DNA of 64,000 nucleotides from JAKZVK01 sp965248255 (GTDB taxonomy: Bacteria; Acidobacteriota; Terriglobia; Bryobacterales; UBA6623), in contig CBDFIW010000004.1 of assembly GCA_965248255.1 (NCBI GenBank), positions 3,194,138 to 3,258,137 on the forward strand. The letters are read 5' to 3'. The stretch's first letter is position 1, and every line of letters begins with the position of its first letter. The notes under the pieces were generated by a model. The model had not been told where the DNA came from. It made no database searches and was given only the letters and a program-made list of their open reading frames with translations. The translations under genes and the position numbers were made by a program. Positions 54,870-63,754 of the stretch are shown piece after piece.

Positions 54870-54938
54870 CCGGATCGATTGCTTCCGGACTGATTCCTTG
54901 TTCATGGCATCGAGCGGGTGAGCGACTTCGACGAACTT
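54870..54938 (-). pseudogene. Stranded N-terminus of a second DUF1156 methylase
   Basis: A minus-strand frame here reads KFVEVAHPLDAMNKESVRKQ then SIR. It aligns with KLIEVALPLDAINKASAREK at the start of the methylase at 50805 (about 15 of 23 residues identical). After that it turns to unrelated sequence just before the TrlF-like gene. So a methylase start lies directly after the helicase, and the rest is gone. It fits insertion or replacement of an older methylase by the TrlF-AlbA-methylase cassette. Confidence 0.7.
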
Positions 54939-55069
54939 GCAATGCGAGTTAGTAATGGATGTGTCGTTGAAAATTCGCAGCGCTGACCTTAGCCTTCGCT
55001 GCATAACCCCGCTGGCGATAATATCGCCAGCCTGACGCCCCGAAAGGGCCGTTTCTTTGTTCCTTCCTC

Positions 55070-58000
55070 TCATGACGGCTTCCCCGCTCGCGCAAGTAAC
55101 TCCGCGAAGTCGTAGTTCACACTGGTCACACCGAAATCCGGTTCACGCTGGAAAGGCTGACGAACGTAGTGGACTCGGTGGTCTGTTCCGTCAACGAATT
55201 CGACGATCCCGAGGATGAAGTCCTCGGGCTTGTTCAGGGAGTACAGAATCTCGTTACGCGTGACCGTAATCGTTGCCGCGCCGCTGGCCCGTCCCTTGAC
55301 CTCGATGAATCGGAGCTTGCCCGTGTCCGGCACGCGGCTTTCGATGTCGTACCCCAGTTTCTCGAACTCCCGGTCAGTCGGGTCAAACCCAAGGCTCCGC
55401 TCGAGCTCCATAATGATTTTGCGCGCACGGGCGGCCGATTCCTGCGTATCAACGGCCGTTCTTGTGCCCACCGATTCACGCCCACTTATTTCATCGATGA
55501 GACCCTTGGGCACGACCAGCAATCCTCCCAGCACCACCGGTGGCAGAGGTGAGATTTGCGCCTCGAGCTGGAGTTCCTCAAGCCGCTTCTGGAGACGTGT
55601 TTGCAGCGTATCCGCGCGCTTGCGGGCCTCACCTGAATTGAGCCTCGCTCCGGTCTTGCCCGCCTGCTCCTGCAGTTTGAGTTGCTCGGCTCGATGATCC
55701 CAGTAGGTGATCTCTTTTGTGAGGCGGTCCTTTACGGCCACTTCGGTCTTGGTGATCAACGCCAACTTCGCATCGCGCACCTCCGCCAAATGCTCCGGGA
55801 CCACAGTCGCAACAGCGTAGCCCTGCGCCTTCTTTTCCATATCCCGGGCGATCCACGCGCACTGCGGCCGCTCGAGGATCTGTTCCAGACCGGGATCGCC
55901 TTCAGCAAGCGGCCGATAGTCGAGGTAGGGCGCATAGTGCACATGGCGGGTCACGCCATCCGCATCAAGTTCCACGTACAGCATGCGCTTGGAGACGATC
56001 CGACGGTCCCTCGAGCGCGTCAGGCTCGCATCCTGGATCGCGTGCTCAAGAAAGAAGAGCACGCGCGGCTTGTTGCCCTCGTCACGCTCGTCGACCAACA
56101 CAGCGCCCCGTTTCAAGAGATCCCGGTGTCGTTCCAGCGTCAGGTCGATGACCGCATCCAGCAATGGGTGCCCGGGACACACAAACGCCGCCAACTGGTG
56201 CCCTTGGGGCGCCACCAAAGATTTCTCGAAGGCGATGCGCTCGTACCGGGGAAGGACCGGTTCCCCAATACCAATCAATCGATCTCGATTCCGAACGGGT
56301 GCGGGAACGTGGGTGATCTCGTAGCGACTAGCCTCACGCTGCTTGGCTGAACCCCCCAAGCGTTGAAACGCCTCCCGAAAGAACGACTCGATGTAGTGAG
56401 GTTGTAGACGGCGGGCTTCGGCCCGCTCCATTTCCTCACGTATTCGGTGCACTCGGCTTGCGTCCATGGCGTCGTGCGCGAGAGCACGCTCCTCCAGCAG
56501 GTCCTGGAGCCTGCCGCGGTCCAGGGCATGATCGACCGCCGTCGTGAGGCGCGCTCGGACCTCCGGTTGTTCCCCGTAGCGGATTGCCTCGACCAGGAGC
56601 TCGCGGAGGGGCCGCCCTTCGAAGTGGAGCTTGCCGAGCACATCGAATACCTGCCCGCCGAGGGCTTGCCGCGCCTGCTCCAACTTGTCGAGGAGCTTGT
56701 AATAGACGTCGCCCTCCCTCGTTTTATCCGCGACGAGGTTCCAGAGGTGACACACTTCCGTCTGGCCAATGCGGTGAATCCGACCGAACCGCTGCTCCAA
56801 TCGGTTGGGGTTCCAGGGCAGATCGTAGTTCACCATCAGGTGGGCGCGTTGCAGGTTGATGCCTTCGCCGGCCGCATCCGTGGCGAGCAGCACCTGCACG
56901 TGCGGGTCGTGGCGGAAGGCTGCCTGGGCCTTGAGTCGGTCCTCGCGGCCCATGCCGCCGTGAATCAGAACAACCGACTCCTCACGTCCCAGCAGGGTCG
57001 TGATGCGCCTGTGCAGATAACTCAGCGTATCCCGGTGCTCGGTGAAAATGACCAGTTTTTGCTTCGGAGACGAGGTCGGTCGGGGAATATCGCCGGCGCC
57101 GTAGGGAACGTCCGCCTTCGCGATTTGCCCAGCGAGTCCGCGTGCCGTGAAGATTTCACCGAGCAGGCTTGCCAGCTCTCGCCATTTTGTGTCTGCGCCG
57201 CTCCGCCGCACTCCAAGCGCAAGACCTTCCAGATTCTTGAGCGTCTCAATCTCAGCCTTTAGCTCGGCGATTGATCGCGCCGCCGTCGCCCGGTCGAGAA
57301 TTTCCTCCTCGGCGGCCTCGACTTCGTTCTCGGGGGCCTCGTCCAGGTCCTCGACATCCTCGGGGTCGAGCTCCGGTCCCGCGGCGGCAAATGCGATGGT
57401 GGCCTGGCCACCACGCTGCAGCACCTCGAGCTCACGCAACCGGCTCTCCAGACGCTCGCGGCGGCGGCGCAACGACTGATAGATGGCCTCAGGAGAAGAG
57501 GCGAGTCGGCGCTGCAGAATCGTCAAGGCGAAGCCGACGGTGCCAGCTCGCTGGTCGTTCTCTAGCGCCTCCGCACGATTGAATTCCTCGCGCACGTAGT
57601 CGGTGACGACCTTGTAAAGGTGGGCCTCCGTCTCTGAGAGGGTGTAGGGAACCGTGTGGGCAATGCGCTCTGGGAATAGCGGCGTGCCGTCGAACTTGAG
57701 CAGATTCTCTTTCACCATGCGGCGCATCAGGTCAGAGACATCGGCGACATGAACGCCATCGCGAAAGCGCCCCTCGAATCGGTCTCCGTCGATGAGCGCC
57801 ATGAAGAGCTGAAAGTCTTCCTCTTTCCCGTTGTGCGGAGTGGCCGTCATCAATAGGAAATGGCGGGTGAGACTCGACAGCAGTTGCCCCAGCCGGTAGC
57901 GCTTCGTGTACTTGATCTCACCACCAAAGAACGTCGCCGACATCTTATGGGCCTCATCGCACACGACGAGATCCCAGCGGCAATCCGGAGCTTGCAGCTT

Positions 58001-58672
58001 CTGCTGAACGTCCTCGTTGCGAGAGAGCTTGTCCAGCCGGGCAATGACGAGATTGGCTTCCAGGAACCAGTTTCCTGTGCGCGCTGCTTCGAGCTTGTCG
58101 TTCGTCAGGATGTCGAAGGGCAGGTGGAACCGACGGTAGAGCTCATCCTGCCATTGCTCCGCGAGACTACCGGGACAGACGACCAGACACCGCTGCAGAT
58201 CACCGCGAGCGATCAACTCCTTGATGAGCAGCCCCGCCATGATGGTTTTGCCGGCGCCCGGGTCATCGGCGAGAAGAAAGCGAAGAGGCTGACGGGGCAG
58301 CATGGATTCGTAGACCGCGGTGATCTGATGGGGCAACGGCTCGACGACCGAGGTATGCACGGCGAGCACCGGGTCGAAGAGATGCGCGAGGCGGATTCGC
58401 TGCGCCTCGGAGACCAGACGGAACAACGCGCCGTCTCCGTCGAAGCTCCATGGCCGGCCGACTTCGACGATCTCGAGCCGGGGTTCGTCGTGACGGTACA
58501 GAAGCTCATTCGCGACCTTTCCGGTCGGCGTCTTGTACGTCAACTCGAGCGCTTCAGAGCCGAACCACTGCACGCTCACCACCGTGACGAGGCCGTCGGA
58601 CAGGATGCCGCGCACCGCAGCGTTGGCCTGGAGATCTTCCAGCTTCATGCTCCGTTTCTGTTCTCTGTTCAT
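55070..58672 (-). CDS. SNF2-family helicase with C-terminal DUF3883 domain
   Basis: A 1,200-residue helicase, first gene of the defence operon. Walker A LLADDPGAGKTIMAGLLIKE (about residue 134-152), DEAH at 239-242 in VVCDEAHKMSA, LLMTATPHNGKEEDFQLFMA, then the second RecA lobe KLVIFTEHRDTLSYLHRRIT and LLATDAAGEGINLQRAHLMV, QRFGRIHRIGQ. A long helical region leads to the C-terminal domain GYDIESRVPDTGKLRFIEVK then GRASGAATITVTRNE, which is DUF3883 with a nuclease-like fold. Helicases of this type pair with DUF1156 methylases and DUF499 ATPases. A start at ATG 58648 is also possible, since GGAG lies next to it. Confidence 0.92.
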   Translation of the reverse strand: MNREQKRSMKLEDLQANAAVRGILSDGLVTVVSVQWFGSEALELTYKTPTGKVANELLYRHDEPRLEIVEVGRPWSFDGDGALFRLVSEAQRIRLAHLFDPVLAVHTSVVEPLPHQITAVYESMLPRQPLRFLLADDPGAGKTIMAGLLIKELIARGDLQRCLVVCPGSLAEQWQDELYRRFHLPFDILTNDKLEAARTGNWFLEANLVIARLDKLSRNEDVQQKLQAPDCRWDLVVCDEAHKMSATFFGGEIKYTKRYRLGQLLSSLTRHFLLMTATPHNGKEEDFQLFMALIDGDRFEGRFRDGVHVADVSDLMRRMVKENLLKFDGTPLFPERIAHTVPYTLSETEAHLYKVVTDYVREEFNRAEALENDQRAGTVGFALTILQRRLASSPEAIYQSLRRRRERLESRLRELEVLQRGGQATIAFAAAGPELDPEDVEDLDEAPENEVEAAEEEILDRATAARSIAELKAEIETLKNLEGLALGVRRSGADTKWRELASLLGEIFTARGLAGQIAKADVPYGAGDIPRPTSSPKQKLVIFTEHRDTLSYLHRRITTLLGREESVVLIHGGMGREDRLKAQAAFRHDPHVQVLLATDAAGEGINLQRAHLMVNYDLPWNPNRLEQRFGRIHRIGQTEVCHLWNLVADKTREGDVYYKLLDKLEQARQALGGQVFDVLGKLHFEGRPLRELLVEAIRYGEQPEVRARLTTAVDHALDRGRLQDLLEERALAHDAMDASRVHRIREEMERAEARRLQPHYIESFFREAFQRLGGSAKQREASRYEITHVPAPVRNRDRLIGIGEPVLPRYERIAFEKSLVAPQGHQLAAFVCPGHPLLDAVIDLTLERHRDLLKRGAVLVDERDEGNKPRVLFFLEHAIQDASLTRSRDRRIVSKRMLYVELDADGVTRHVHYAPYLDYRPLAEGDPGLEQILERPQCAWIARDMEKKAQGYAVATVVPEHLAEVRDAKLALITKTEVAVKDRLTKEITYWDHRAEQLKLQEQAGKTGARLNSGEARKRADTLQTRLQKRLEELQLEAQISPLPPVVLGGLLVVPKGLIDEISGRESVGTRTAVDTQESAARARKIIMELERSLGFDPTDREFEKLGYDIESRVPDTGKLRFIEVKGRASGAATITVTRNEILYSLNKPEDFILGIVEFVDGTDHRVHYVRQPFQREPDFGVTSVNYDFAELLARAGKPS

Positions 58673-58852
58673 ATTCGAGACCCCGATGCGCCCCCCGAAG
58701 GGGTTAACTCCGTAGCTGAAGCGGTGCGATCTCGACTCGTCACCATCCCAACAACCGTGTTCCCTCGGTCGGGCTCTTTGGAATATGGTGACATTCCGTA
58801 GGCATGTCGCTCAGTTGCCACATAAGGTCATGGGCGTCGCGACGTATCTCTA

Positions 58853-59255
58853 TCAGGTGGGGATGCCGTCATCTCGGTCGTCTACTATCGCTAGGCTCCC
58901 TACGGCTACTGGTTGCGGCTCGTAGTGCTCGACGTCTATCTCACCCTCTCGTGCCTGCGCCTGCTCGACGGCGTAGGCCGCCTGTAACCGTATCCAGATC
59001 TCCGTCGTAGAGCCGAAAGCCTTCGCAAGGCGGACCGTCATGTCGGCTGAAATACGGGCGTGACAATTCACCAGCTTCGAGAGTGCTTGGCGACTGACGC
59101 CGAGGACCTTTGCACCTTCGGTAACGACTCCAGGATTTTCCTTTGGGCCAACGACTATACTGGGGCCCCTGCACCAACCTCTTATCGTGCCAACCAACTT
59201 CCCCGTTTGAGCCATAAACGGGAACGTCGCCATCGTGTCGACTGTCTGCTTTCAA
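58853..59255 (-). pseudogene. Fused relics of HsdS and HigA
   Basis: The upstream part is from a type I restriction specificity subunit: DGDVPVYGSNGEVGWHDKRL in one frame, then PSIVVGPKENPGVV in the next, broken at a run of four C. It passes straight into the C-terminal two-thirds of a HigA antitoxin: GVSRQALSKLVNCHARISAD, MTVRLAKAFGSTTEIWIRLQ, ending VDDRDDGIPT. HsdS continues and HigA begins at about 59110 (VVTEGAKVLG). No HsdM, HsdR or HigB is near. So two broken genes were joined by recombination. The HigA half might still be made as a short protein. Confidence 0.65.
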
Positions 59256-59267
59256 CGCCTTTCCAAC

Positions 59268-59533
59268 TGTCCAAATTAGCGCCGAGAGTGCCCTGTTGGA
59301 CAGGTTAAGTCCTTAGTCTTCAGTGCGAAGCTGCTCCGGTCCAGACCAGGTCTCCCCGACTGGCTGATGCTGTCCAAATTGCGGAGCTACTCAGGCGGCC
59401 CCCCCGGTTTGGCTCGGACTGCCCCGAGAACTGCTGTTTACGGGGCCTTTTGCACTTGCAATGGGGCTACATAGGCCTTCCCCACCTACGCATTTGCTGT
59501 CCAAATAACGGCGACGAAATTCTAATTTGGACA
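59268..59533. repeat. Cluster of TGTCCAAATT repeats
   Basis: TGTCCAAATT at 59268-59277 and 59371-59380, TGTCCAAATA at 59498-59507 and the inverted AATTTGGACA at 59524-59533; a partial inverted copy TTGGACA is at 59296. Spacings are about 103 and 127 bases. No gene lies here. They could be IS ends, MITE remnants or protein-binding sites. Confidence 0.5.
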
Positions 59534-59584
59534 AGACTGAGTTCCACCAAGTCCCCCAGCGTCCTCACCTCCCAGCTTGCAGTT

Positions 59585-60601
59585 TCAACGGCCATTGGCT
59601 CTCGCCTCGATATCGTCGCATCGACTCACGAGATCTTCGAACCGCTCTTCATCATCGAGCAGCATACCGTCACTCAGCATCCGGTCGTAGTCGTCGGCGA
59701 GCACGTCGTAGGCTGGGCCTTTTGGCCGCAGCTGCAACCCACCGGAAACCGCAGCTTCGTATTCAATCCAACGTCCTACGGTATCCTTTTCCGCAAAAAA
59801 CGCCGCTTTGTGGCGTGCGACAGAAAGCGCGAGGTTTCGGTCGGCCAGTGCCTTCGCGGCATGGCCGGCGTCGTCCAATCGAACCAAGTCATGCCAATGC
59901 CTGGAAAGACGTGCCCCCCGGTGTCGCTGCTGCCGGCAAAAGACGTGTATGGCCGTGGCCTTCTCCCAAAAGGTGCGCTCGGCCAACATGACGGCAGGGC
60001 GCGCCGAGGGAAAGGTGATATCCGGCAGAAACGTCGCCGCATCGCATTCGGTTCGTCGCTCTTGGCGAGGCTCGCCGGTCGAGCGCGCGCCGAACTCCAC
60101 CATCACTTCCGGCCGGACAAAACGGTAGTCATCGAACAGCGGCTCATAGCCGACAGAAATGCGGTCTCCTTCAGCACAAAGCCGAGCGGAGAAGCCGACC
60201 CGTGCCAGGCCCGCGTGAATAGCCGGCAGTGCTTGTTCTTGCGCCCATCTCGCCAGCCGTGTCCGGATCGCCCGCGTCCAGCGTCGTTCCTGGCTGCGTG
60301 TAGCCGGGAGCGCCTCCTCGCCGGCATTGGCCACTAGGTCGGGAGCGAAGCCCCGGATGTCGTAGGTGATATCGATGTCCTCGGAGAACCGGCGGATCGC
60401 GTGATAGGCCTTCGCCAACGACGTGCCCCCCTTGAACACCAGGTCCCGGCCAAACGGTGCGTCGAACAGCACGGATAGGGTCTGAACGACCCAGATGTCC
60501 TTTTCCAGCAGATGCGCCCGGCGGCCGCTGAGACTGGCGGCGACTTCCAGCGCGTCGCGCCTGTCCTGGGCCGAAAGCGACTGGAACGGGGCGTTAGCCA
60601 C
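59585..60601 (-). CDS. abiEii: AbiEii-type nucleotidyltransferase toxin
   Basis: A 338-residue protein starting with GTG at 60601, overlapping the end of the antitoxin gene by 8 bases. The nucleotidyltransferase motif FKGGTSLAKAYHAIRRFSED followed by IDITYD (GG(S/T)xxDxD-type) is clear, with GSTSLAK-like spacing typical of AbiEii/AbiGii. These proteins add nucleotides to a target (for some, tRNA) and stop growth during phage infection. Its C-terminal helices (EKATAIHVFCRQQRHRGARL, RHWHDLVRL) match the family. It is paired with the AbiEi-like gene just upstream. Confidence 0.9.
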   Translation of the reverse strand: MANAPFQSLSAQDRRDALEVAASLSGRRAHLLEKDIWVVQTLSVLFDAPFGRDLVFKGGTSLAKAYHAIRRFSEDIDITYDIRGFAPDLVANAGEEALPATRSQERRWTRAIRTRLARWAQEQALPAIHAGLARVGFSARLCAEGDRISVGYEPLFDDYRFVRPEVMVEFGARSTGEPRQERRTECDAATFLPDITFPSARPAVMLAERTFWEKATAIHVFCRQQRHRGARLSRHWHDLVRLDDAGHAAKALADRNLALSVARHKAAFFAEKDTVGRWIEYEAAVSGGLQLRPKGPAYDVLADDYDRMLSDGMLLDDEERFEDLVSRCDDIEARANGR

Positions 60602-61190
60602 GAGCCACCAGCGCGCTCACGGGCATCGCGATCCATGCCGGCAGGATCGCGCGCGCCGCAGCCAATTCGGTAAGATCTACCGTGGAGAGAGCGCGCTCGA
60701 CGACACCGAAAGCCTCTGCGATCTCCCGGGGTCCCAGCCAAGCTAGGGCACGCACCGCATCACCAGCCGGTCGCTGCGGAGCCACGAGTTTCCAGCGAGG
60801 GGCATGGCGCAAGCCGACGCTCTGCGCACCAAGCCGCAACGTGCGGCTCGGTCCCGACGTCAGGTACACCGATCGGACCGGCATCTGCGTGGTGAGGCCA
60901 AGGACGTGTGCCGCCGACGCACCGCAGGCAACAATAGTCTCACCCCACAACGCAGCAAGCGCTGCAATGACCTTTTCGACGGCGGGTGCACGAAAACCAA
61001 AGCGGGTCTTGACGGGTCGCACATAGACCCCCTGGCAGATCCGCAGGAGTTCTCCCCGGCGGGCCAAGCGGGACAACGCTTGGTCGACCGCCGCGCGGTT
61101 GCCCAGATGAAGCAAAGCGCTCGGGCAGAGCGGCGCTCCCTCGGGCAACGTCGCCGCGTACTCCACGATGCGGTGCGGCAGACTGGACAT
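60594..61190 (-). CDS. abiEi: AbiEi-type antitoxin
   Basis: A 198-residue protein from ATG 61190 (AGGAGG 5 bases upstream). The N-terminal winged helix is visible (LGNRAAVDQALSRLARRGEL, LLRICQGVYVRP), followed by VIAALAALWGETIVACGASA and VRSVYLTSGPSRTLRLG, typical of type IV AbiEi antitoxins. AbiEi binds its own promoter and represses it. The stop codon overlaps the toxin start, so the two are cotranslated. Upstream lies an AT-rich region with an inverted repeat, a likely binding site. Confidence 0.87.
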   Translation of the reverse strand: MSSLPHRIVEYAATLPEGAPLCPSALLHLGNRAAVDQALSRLARRGELLRICQGVYVRPVKTRFGFRAPAVEKVIAALAALWGETIVACGASAAHVLGLTTQMPVRSVYLTSGPSRTLRLGAQSVGLRHAPRWKLVAPQRPAGDAVRALAWLGPREIAEAFGVVERALSTVDLTELAAARAILPAWIAMPVSALVARG

Positions 61191-61217
61191 AACCACCTCC
61201 TGCTCATCCAGGTACTA

Positions 61218-61237
61218 TATGTCAGAAATATAACATA
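61218..61237. promoter_or_regulatory. Probable abiE operator in an AT-rich promoter
   Basis: TATGT and ACATA face each other around CAGAAATATA, 28 bases upstream of abiEi. AbiEi antitoxins repress by binding inverted repeats at this place. The surrounding AT-rich bases could hold the promoter. Confidence 0.4.
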
Positions 61238-61262
61238 AAAACTGACTCCATGCGCACGACAA

Positions 61263-61877
61263 GAAGGTGACTGAGGGACCAAACTCCCTTCTTGTGTGCC
61301 AAACGGATAAGTTGTTGTCGACTAGGCTCGACGAGGTGCTGGCGTACAGCGTCCAAGGCACAGCCTGATCCGCCCTCACCCCCAAGGCTGGGGCGGCTGA
61401 TAACTCAAACAGCTTGTCCGTCAGGTCCTCGGCGCCGCCGGGATCTGGACAAACGGCACGCTGACCTGTGCCGCCGCGCGGTCGAGGTGAGGGGATGTCA
61501 TGGAACGCAGGGCGCCGAGGATTTCGTCAAGTCGATGAAACCAGGCGGGTTTGGGAGGGCATGGGAGGGGCTCCTGCTCTACTACATGTTAGGGAGCGAT
61601 CCGGCATTATGGCCCGCCGGGGAGCGGCGGGAGAGGGGGTTGATCATGCATGATAAAGGATATTATCATTCACTAAAAGAACCGCCCCCGGACCCAATAC
61701 GCCCGACCATCCACCAGCCCTAGTTCCCCTCCCCCAAAACACCCGCCAGGGCAACGGCCTTGGCCGCCATCGTGCAGCGCGGAGGCCCGGCCGCCGTTTT
61801 CGCCGCCGAGCAGTTCTTCTACGCCGCCATGCGTCATGATATAAACTGACTACATTGGTTCTTTTAGGGAGGTAGCC
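61263..61877. other. Unassigned stretch between AbiE and Phd-VapC
   Basis: 615 bases. No frame shows family features; one 143-codon plus-strand frame is low-complexity. TAAAAGAACC at 61674-61683 is repeated inverted at 61857-61866 as GGTTCTTTTA, which might mark a small inserted element. GGGAGG before ATG 61878 is the phd ribosome-binding site. Confidence 0.35.
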
Positions 61878-62120
61878 ATGCGAGAGGTGCAATTACGCGA
61901 GGCCAAGGTCAAGCTGTCGGCGCTCGTGGAGGAAGCTGCTCACGGAGAGACGGCGGTCATCACCCGCCATGGTAAGCCCCGGGCCGTCATCCTGGGAGTC
62001 GATGAATGGAATCGTCTTCGCCATGTACCGTCCTTTGGCCGGTTGCTGCTTTCCTCGCCTTTGGAAGACGGAGACCTGCCGCCACGCAACACAAGCCCGT
62101 CACGGGACGCCGCACTTTAG
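61878..62120 (+). CDS. Phd/YefM-type antitoxin
   Basis: An 80-residue protein with GGGAGG before its ATG. It begins MREVQLREAKVKLSALVEEA and has AVITRHGKPRAVILGVDEWN, the Phd/YefM fold. The C-terminal part (PPRNTSPSRDAA) is the flexible toxin-binding tail. It is followed by a PIN toxin 9 bases later; the antitoxin should block the PIN nuclease and repress the operon with it. Confidence 0.87.
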   Translation: MREVQLREAKVKLSALVEEAAHGETAVITRHGKPRAVILGVDEWNRLRHVPSFGRLLLSSPLEDGDLPPRNTSPSRDAAL

Positions 62121-62129
62121 GAACACGGC

Positions 62130-62564
62130 TTGTACCTGGTAGACACCGATGTGCTGTCGGTCGGGGCTCCCGGCCGGTCCGAGCGACCCGCAGCATTGGT
62201 CGAGTGGATGGATGCGCACTCGGACGGTCTTTTTTTATCGGCGGTGACCGTAGCCGAAATCTCCGACGGGATTGCCAAGGTGAAACGGACCGGCTCCGCT
62301 TCCAGGGCCTCCAGCCTCGGGAATTGGCTTGAACTCGTGCTCCATCTTTATGGAGAGCGGGTGCTGCCGTTGGATGTTTCTGCGGCCCGCTTGGCGGGAG
62401 AATTGACAGACAAGGCGCGCGCAGCCGGTCATTCGCCCGGCTTTGCCGATGTCGCCATCGCGGCCACGGCCGGGTGCCATGGCATGACCATCCTAACGCG
62501 CAACCTGCGTCACTTCACCCCACTCGACATCCCGGCGATCGATCCCTTCGAGGGGTTGCCTTGA
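62130..62564 (+). CDS. vapC: VapC-type PIN-domain toxin
   Basis: A 144-residue protein starting with TTG at 62130. The acidic PIN residues are visible in YLVDTDVLSVG, VTVAEISDGI and GFADVAIAATAG, followed by ILTRNLRHFTP. VapC toxins cut RNA, often tRNA. The start TTG is close to the antitoxin stop, so the genes form one pair. Together with AbiE this is the second toxin-antitoxin unit in the island. Confidence 0.88.
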   Translation: MYLVDTDVLSVGAPGRSERPAALVEWMDAHSDGLFLSAVTVAEISDGIAKVKRTGSASRASSLGNWLELVLHLYGERVLPLDVSAARLAGELTDKARAAGHSPGFADVAIAATAGCHGMTILTRNLRHFTPLDIPAIDPFEGLP

Positions 62565-62720
62565 CTGCGTGGTATTGGGGCGCCACACCGACGATTTTTG
62601 TTTTTGGGCCCACGCGCGATTCCACCATCCTGTCAAATCGGCACTCTTGACGAGTTGGTTCAGCACAGGTGCCCTCGCTGCTTCGCGTACTCGCGCCCCC
62701 CATCCGACCTTATGCAACTC

Positions 62721-62806
62721 TGCACAAGTGCACGACTGATTAGATGTTCCTTGACACGCACCTCCTCCTTAGATGATGATCAGAACTGCAATTATGCACA
62801 AGTGCA
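62721..62806. promoter_or_regulatory. TGCACAAGTGCA repeats upstream of parA
   Basis: TGCACAAGTGCA at 62721-62732 and 62795-62806. Related sites flank the operon: TGCACCTGTGCA at 63461-63472 and TTGTGCACATCTGCACAATT starting near 63776. Positions upstream of, inside and after parA suggest operators or partition sites bound by the ribbon-helix-helix protein. Confidence 0.55.
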
Positions 62807-62831
62807 TTGTTGCAGATAACCAGGGGTGCAC

Positions 62832-63491
62832 ATGAAAACGATCGCTATTGCTATGCAGAAAGGCGGCGTCGGGAAATCCACCCTGACGCGCTCGCTCGCA
62901 GTGGCAGCCAGCAAGGTCGGCTACAATGTGCTCGCGCTCGATATGGACGCGCAGCAGTCCATATCGCAATGGGCTGAACGGCGCGACGAGCAACTGCCCG
63001 CCGTCAAGTTTTCGAGCGAAATCGAGCTCCCCAAGATGCTAGACCGCGCCGAGCGCGCTGGATGCGACCTCGTGATTATCGACACACCGCCAGCGCGCAG
63101 CACGGAAGGTCCCGCCGCCGTTGAAGAGGCCGACTTCGTAATTGTTCCCTGCACGCCAGACATTGAAGCCTACGAGCAGCTTCCGCGCACAGCACGGCTC
63201 GCCCGCACGACCGGCAAGCCAGCCGCCGTCGTCCTGACTATGGTCCATCCCAACAGCCAGACCGAGGAAAAGATCGCCCGCGAGGTATTCACGACCATCG
63301 GCATTCCAATGGCCGAGGCGATCCTACACCGCTTCAAGGTGCATCGAGACGCCAGCCGGGAAGGAGTCACGGCGCAGGAAATGGAACCCGACAGCAAGGC
63401 GTCGCAGGAAATACAGGCCTTATGGGATTGGGTCTGTGCCGAATTGCAACTTAGCATAAGTGCACCTGTGCACAAGATAGCGAGACGCTAG
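62832..63491 (+). CDS. parA: ParA-like partition ATPase
   Basis: A 219-residue protein from ATG 62832. It has the deviant Walker A KGGVGKST near residue 11, LALDMDAQQSISQWAERRDE (switch I-like region), DLVIIDTPPARSTEGPAAVE and VIVPCTPDIEAYEQLPRTAR, all typical of small plasmid ParA/Soj proteins. These ATPases move DNA with a centromere-binding partner. The partner gene begins 2 bases after its stop. A partition pair in this place suggests that the right end of the window is an integrated plasmid or conjugative element. Confidence 0.92.
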   Translation: MKTIAIAMQKGGVGKSTLTRSLAVAASKVGYNVLALDMDAQQSISQWAERRDEQLPAVKFSSEIELPKMLDRAERAGCDLVIIDTPPARSTEGPAAVEEADFVIVPCTPDIEAYEQLPRTARLARTTGKPAAVVLTMVHPNSQTEEKIAREVFTTIGIPMAEAILHRFKVHRDASREGVTAQEMEPDSKASQEIQALWDWVCAELQLSISAPVHKIARR

Positions 63492-63493
63492 TT

Positions 63494-63754
63494 ATGGCTA
63501 AATCAAAAGTCACTGCGGAGAGCTTCCTGAAAAACATGGGGGTCGGAGAGCCCGAGGTCACAGCGGTTGTCGCCACGCCAGCGCCGGGCCGGGCCGGGCT
63601 TAAGCATATAGGCGGCTACTTTAACAAGGAGACGACCGAACAGGTTGCCATCCTGCGTGCCCGCCTCGGCCTCAATAATTCCCAGCTCCTCAAACGGGCG
63701 ATCGAGGAATTGTATAGCCGCGAAATCGCTGCCCGGAAATTTGGCGATCGTTAG
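63494..63754 (+). CDS. Ribbon-helix-helix partition partner
   Basis: An 86-residue protein starting 2 bases after parA. The C-terminal half (GGYFNKETTEQVAILRARLG, LNNSQLLKRAIEELYSREIA) has a beta-strand followed by two helices, the ribbon-helix-helix pattern of small centromere-binding proteins that pair with ParA. The N-terminal arm (residues 1-40) is flexible and would contact ParA. The nearby TGCACAAGTGCA repeats are candidate binding sites. Confidence 0.75.
   Translation: MAKSKVTAESFLKNMGVGEPEVTAVVATPAPGRAGLKHIGGYFNKETTEQVAILRARLGLNNSQLLKRAIEELYSREIAARKFGDR

Noticed and set aside
61644..61892. 82-codon minus-strand frame before phd
   Set aside because: Arginine-rich low-complexity translation of GC-rich DNA with no start site support.
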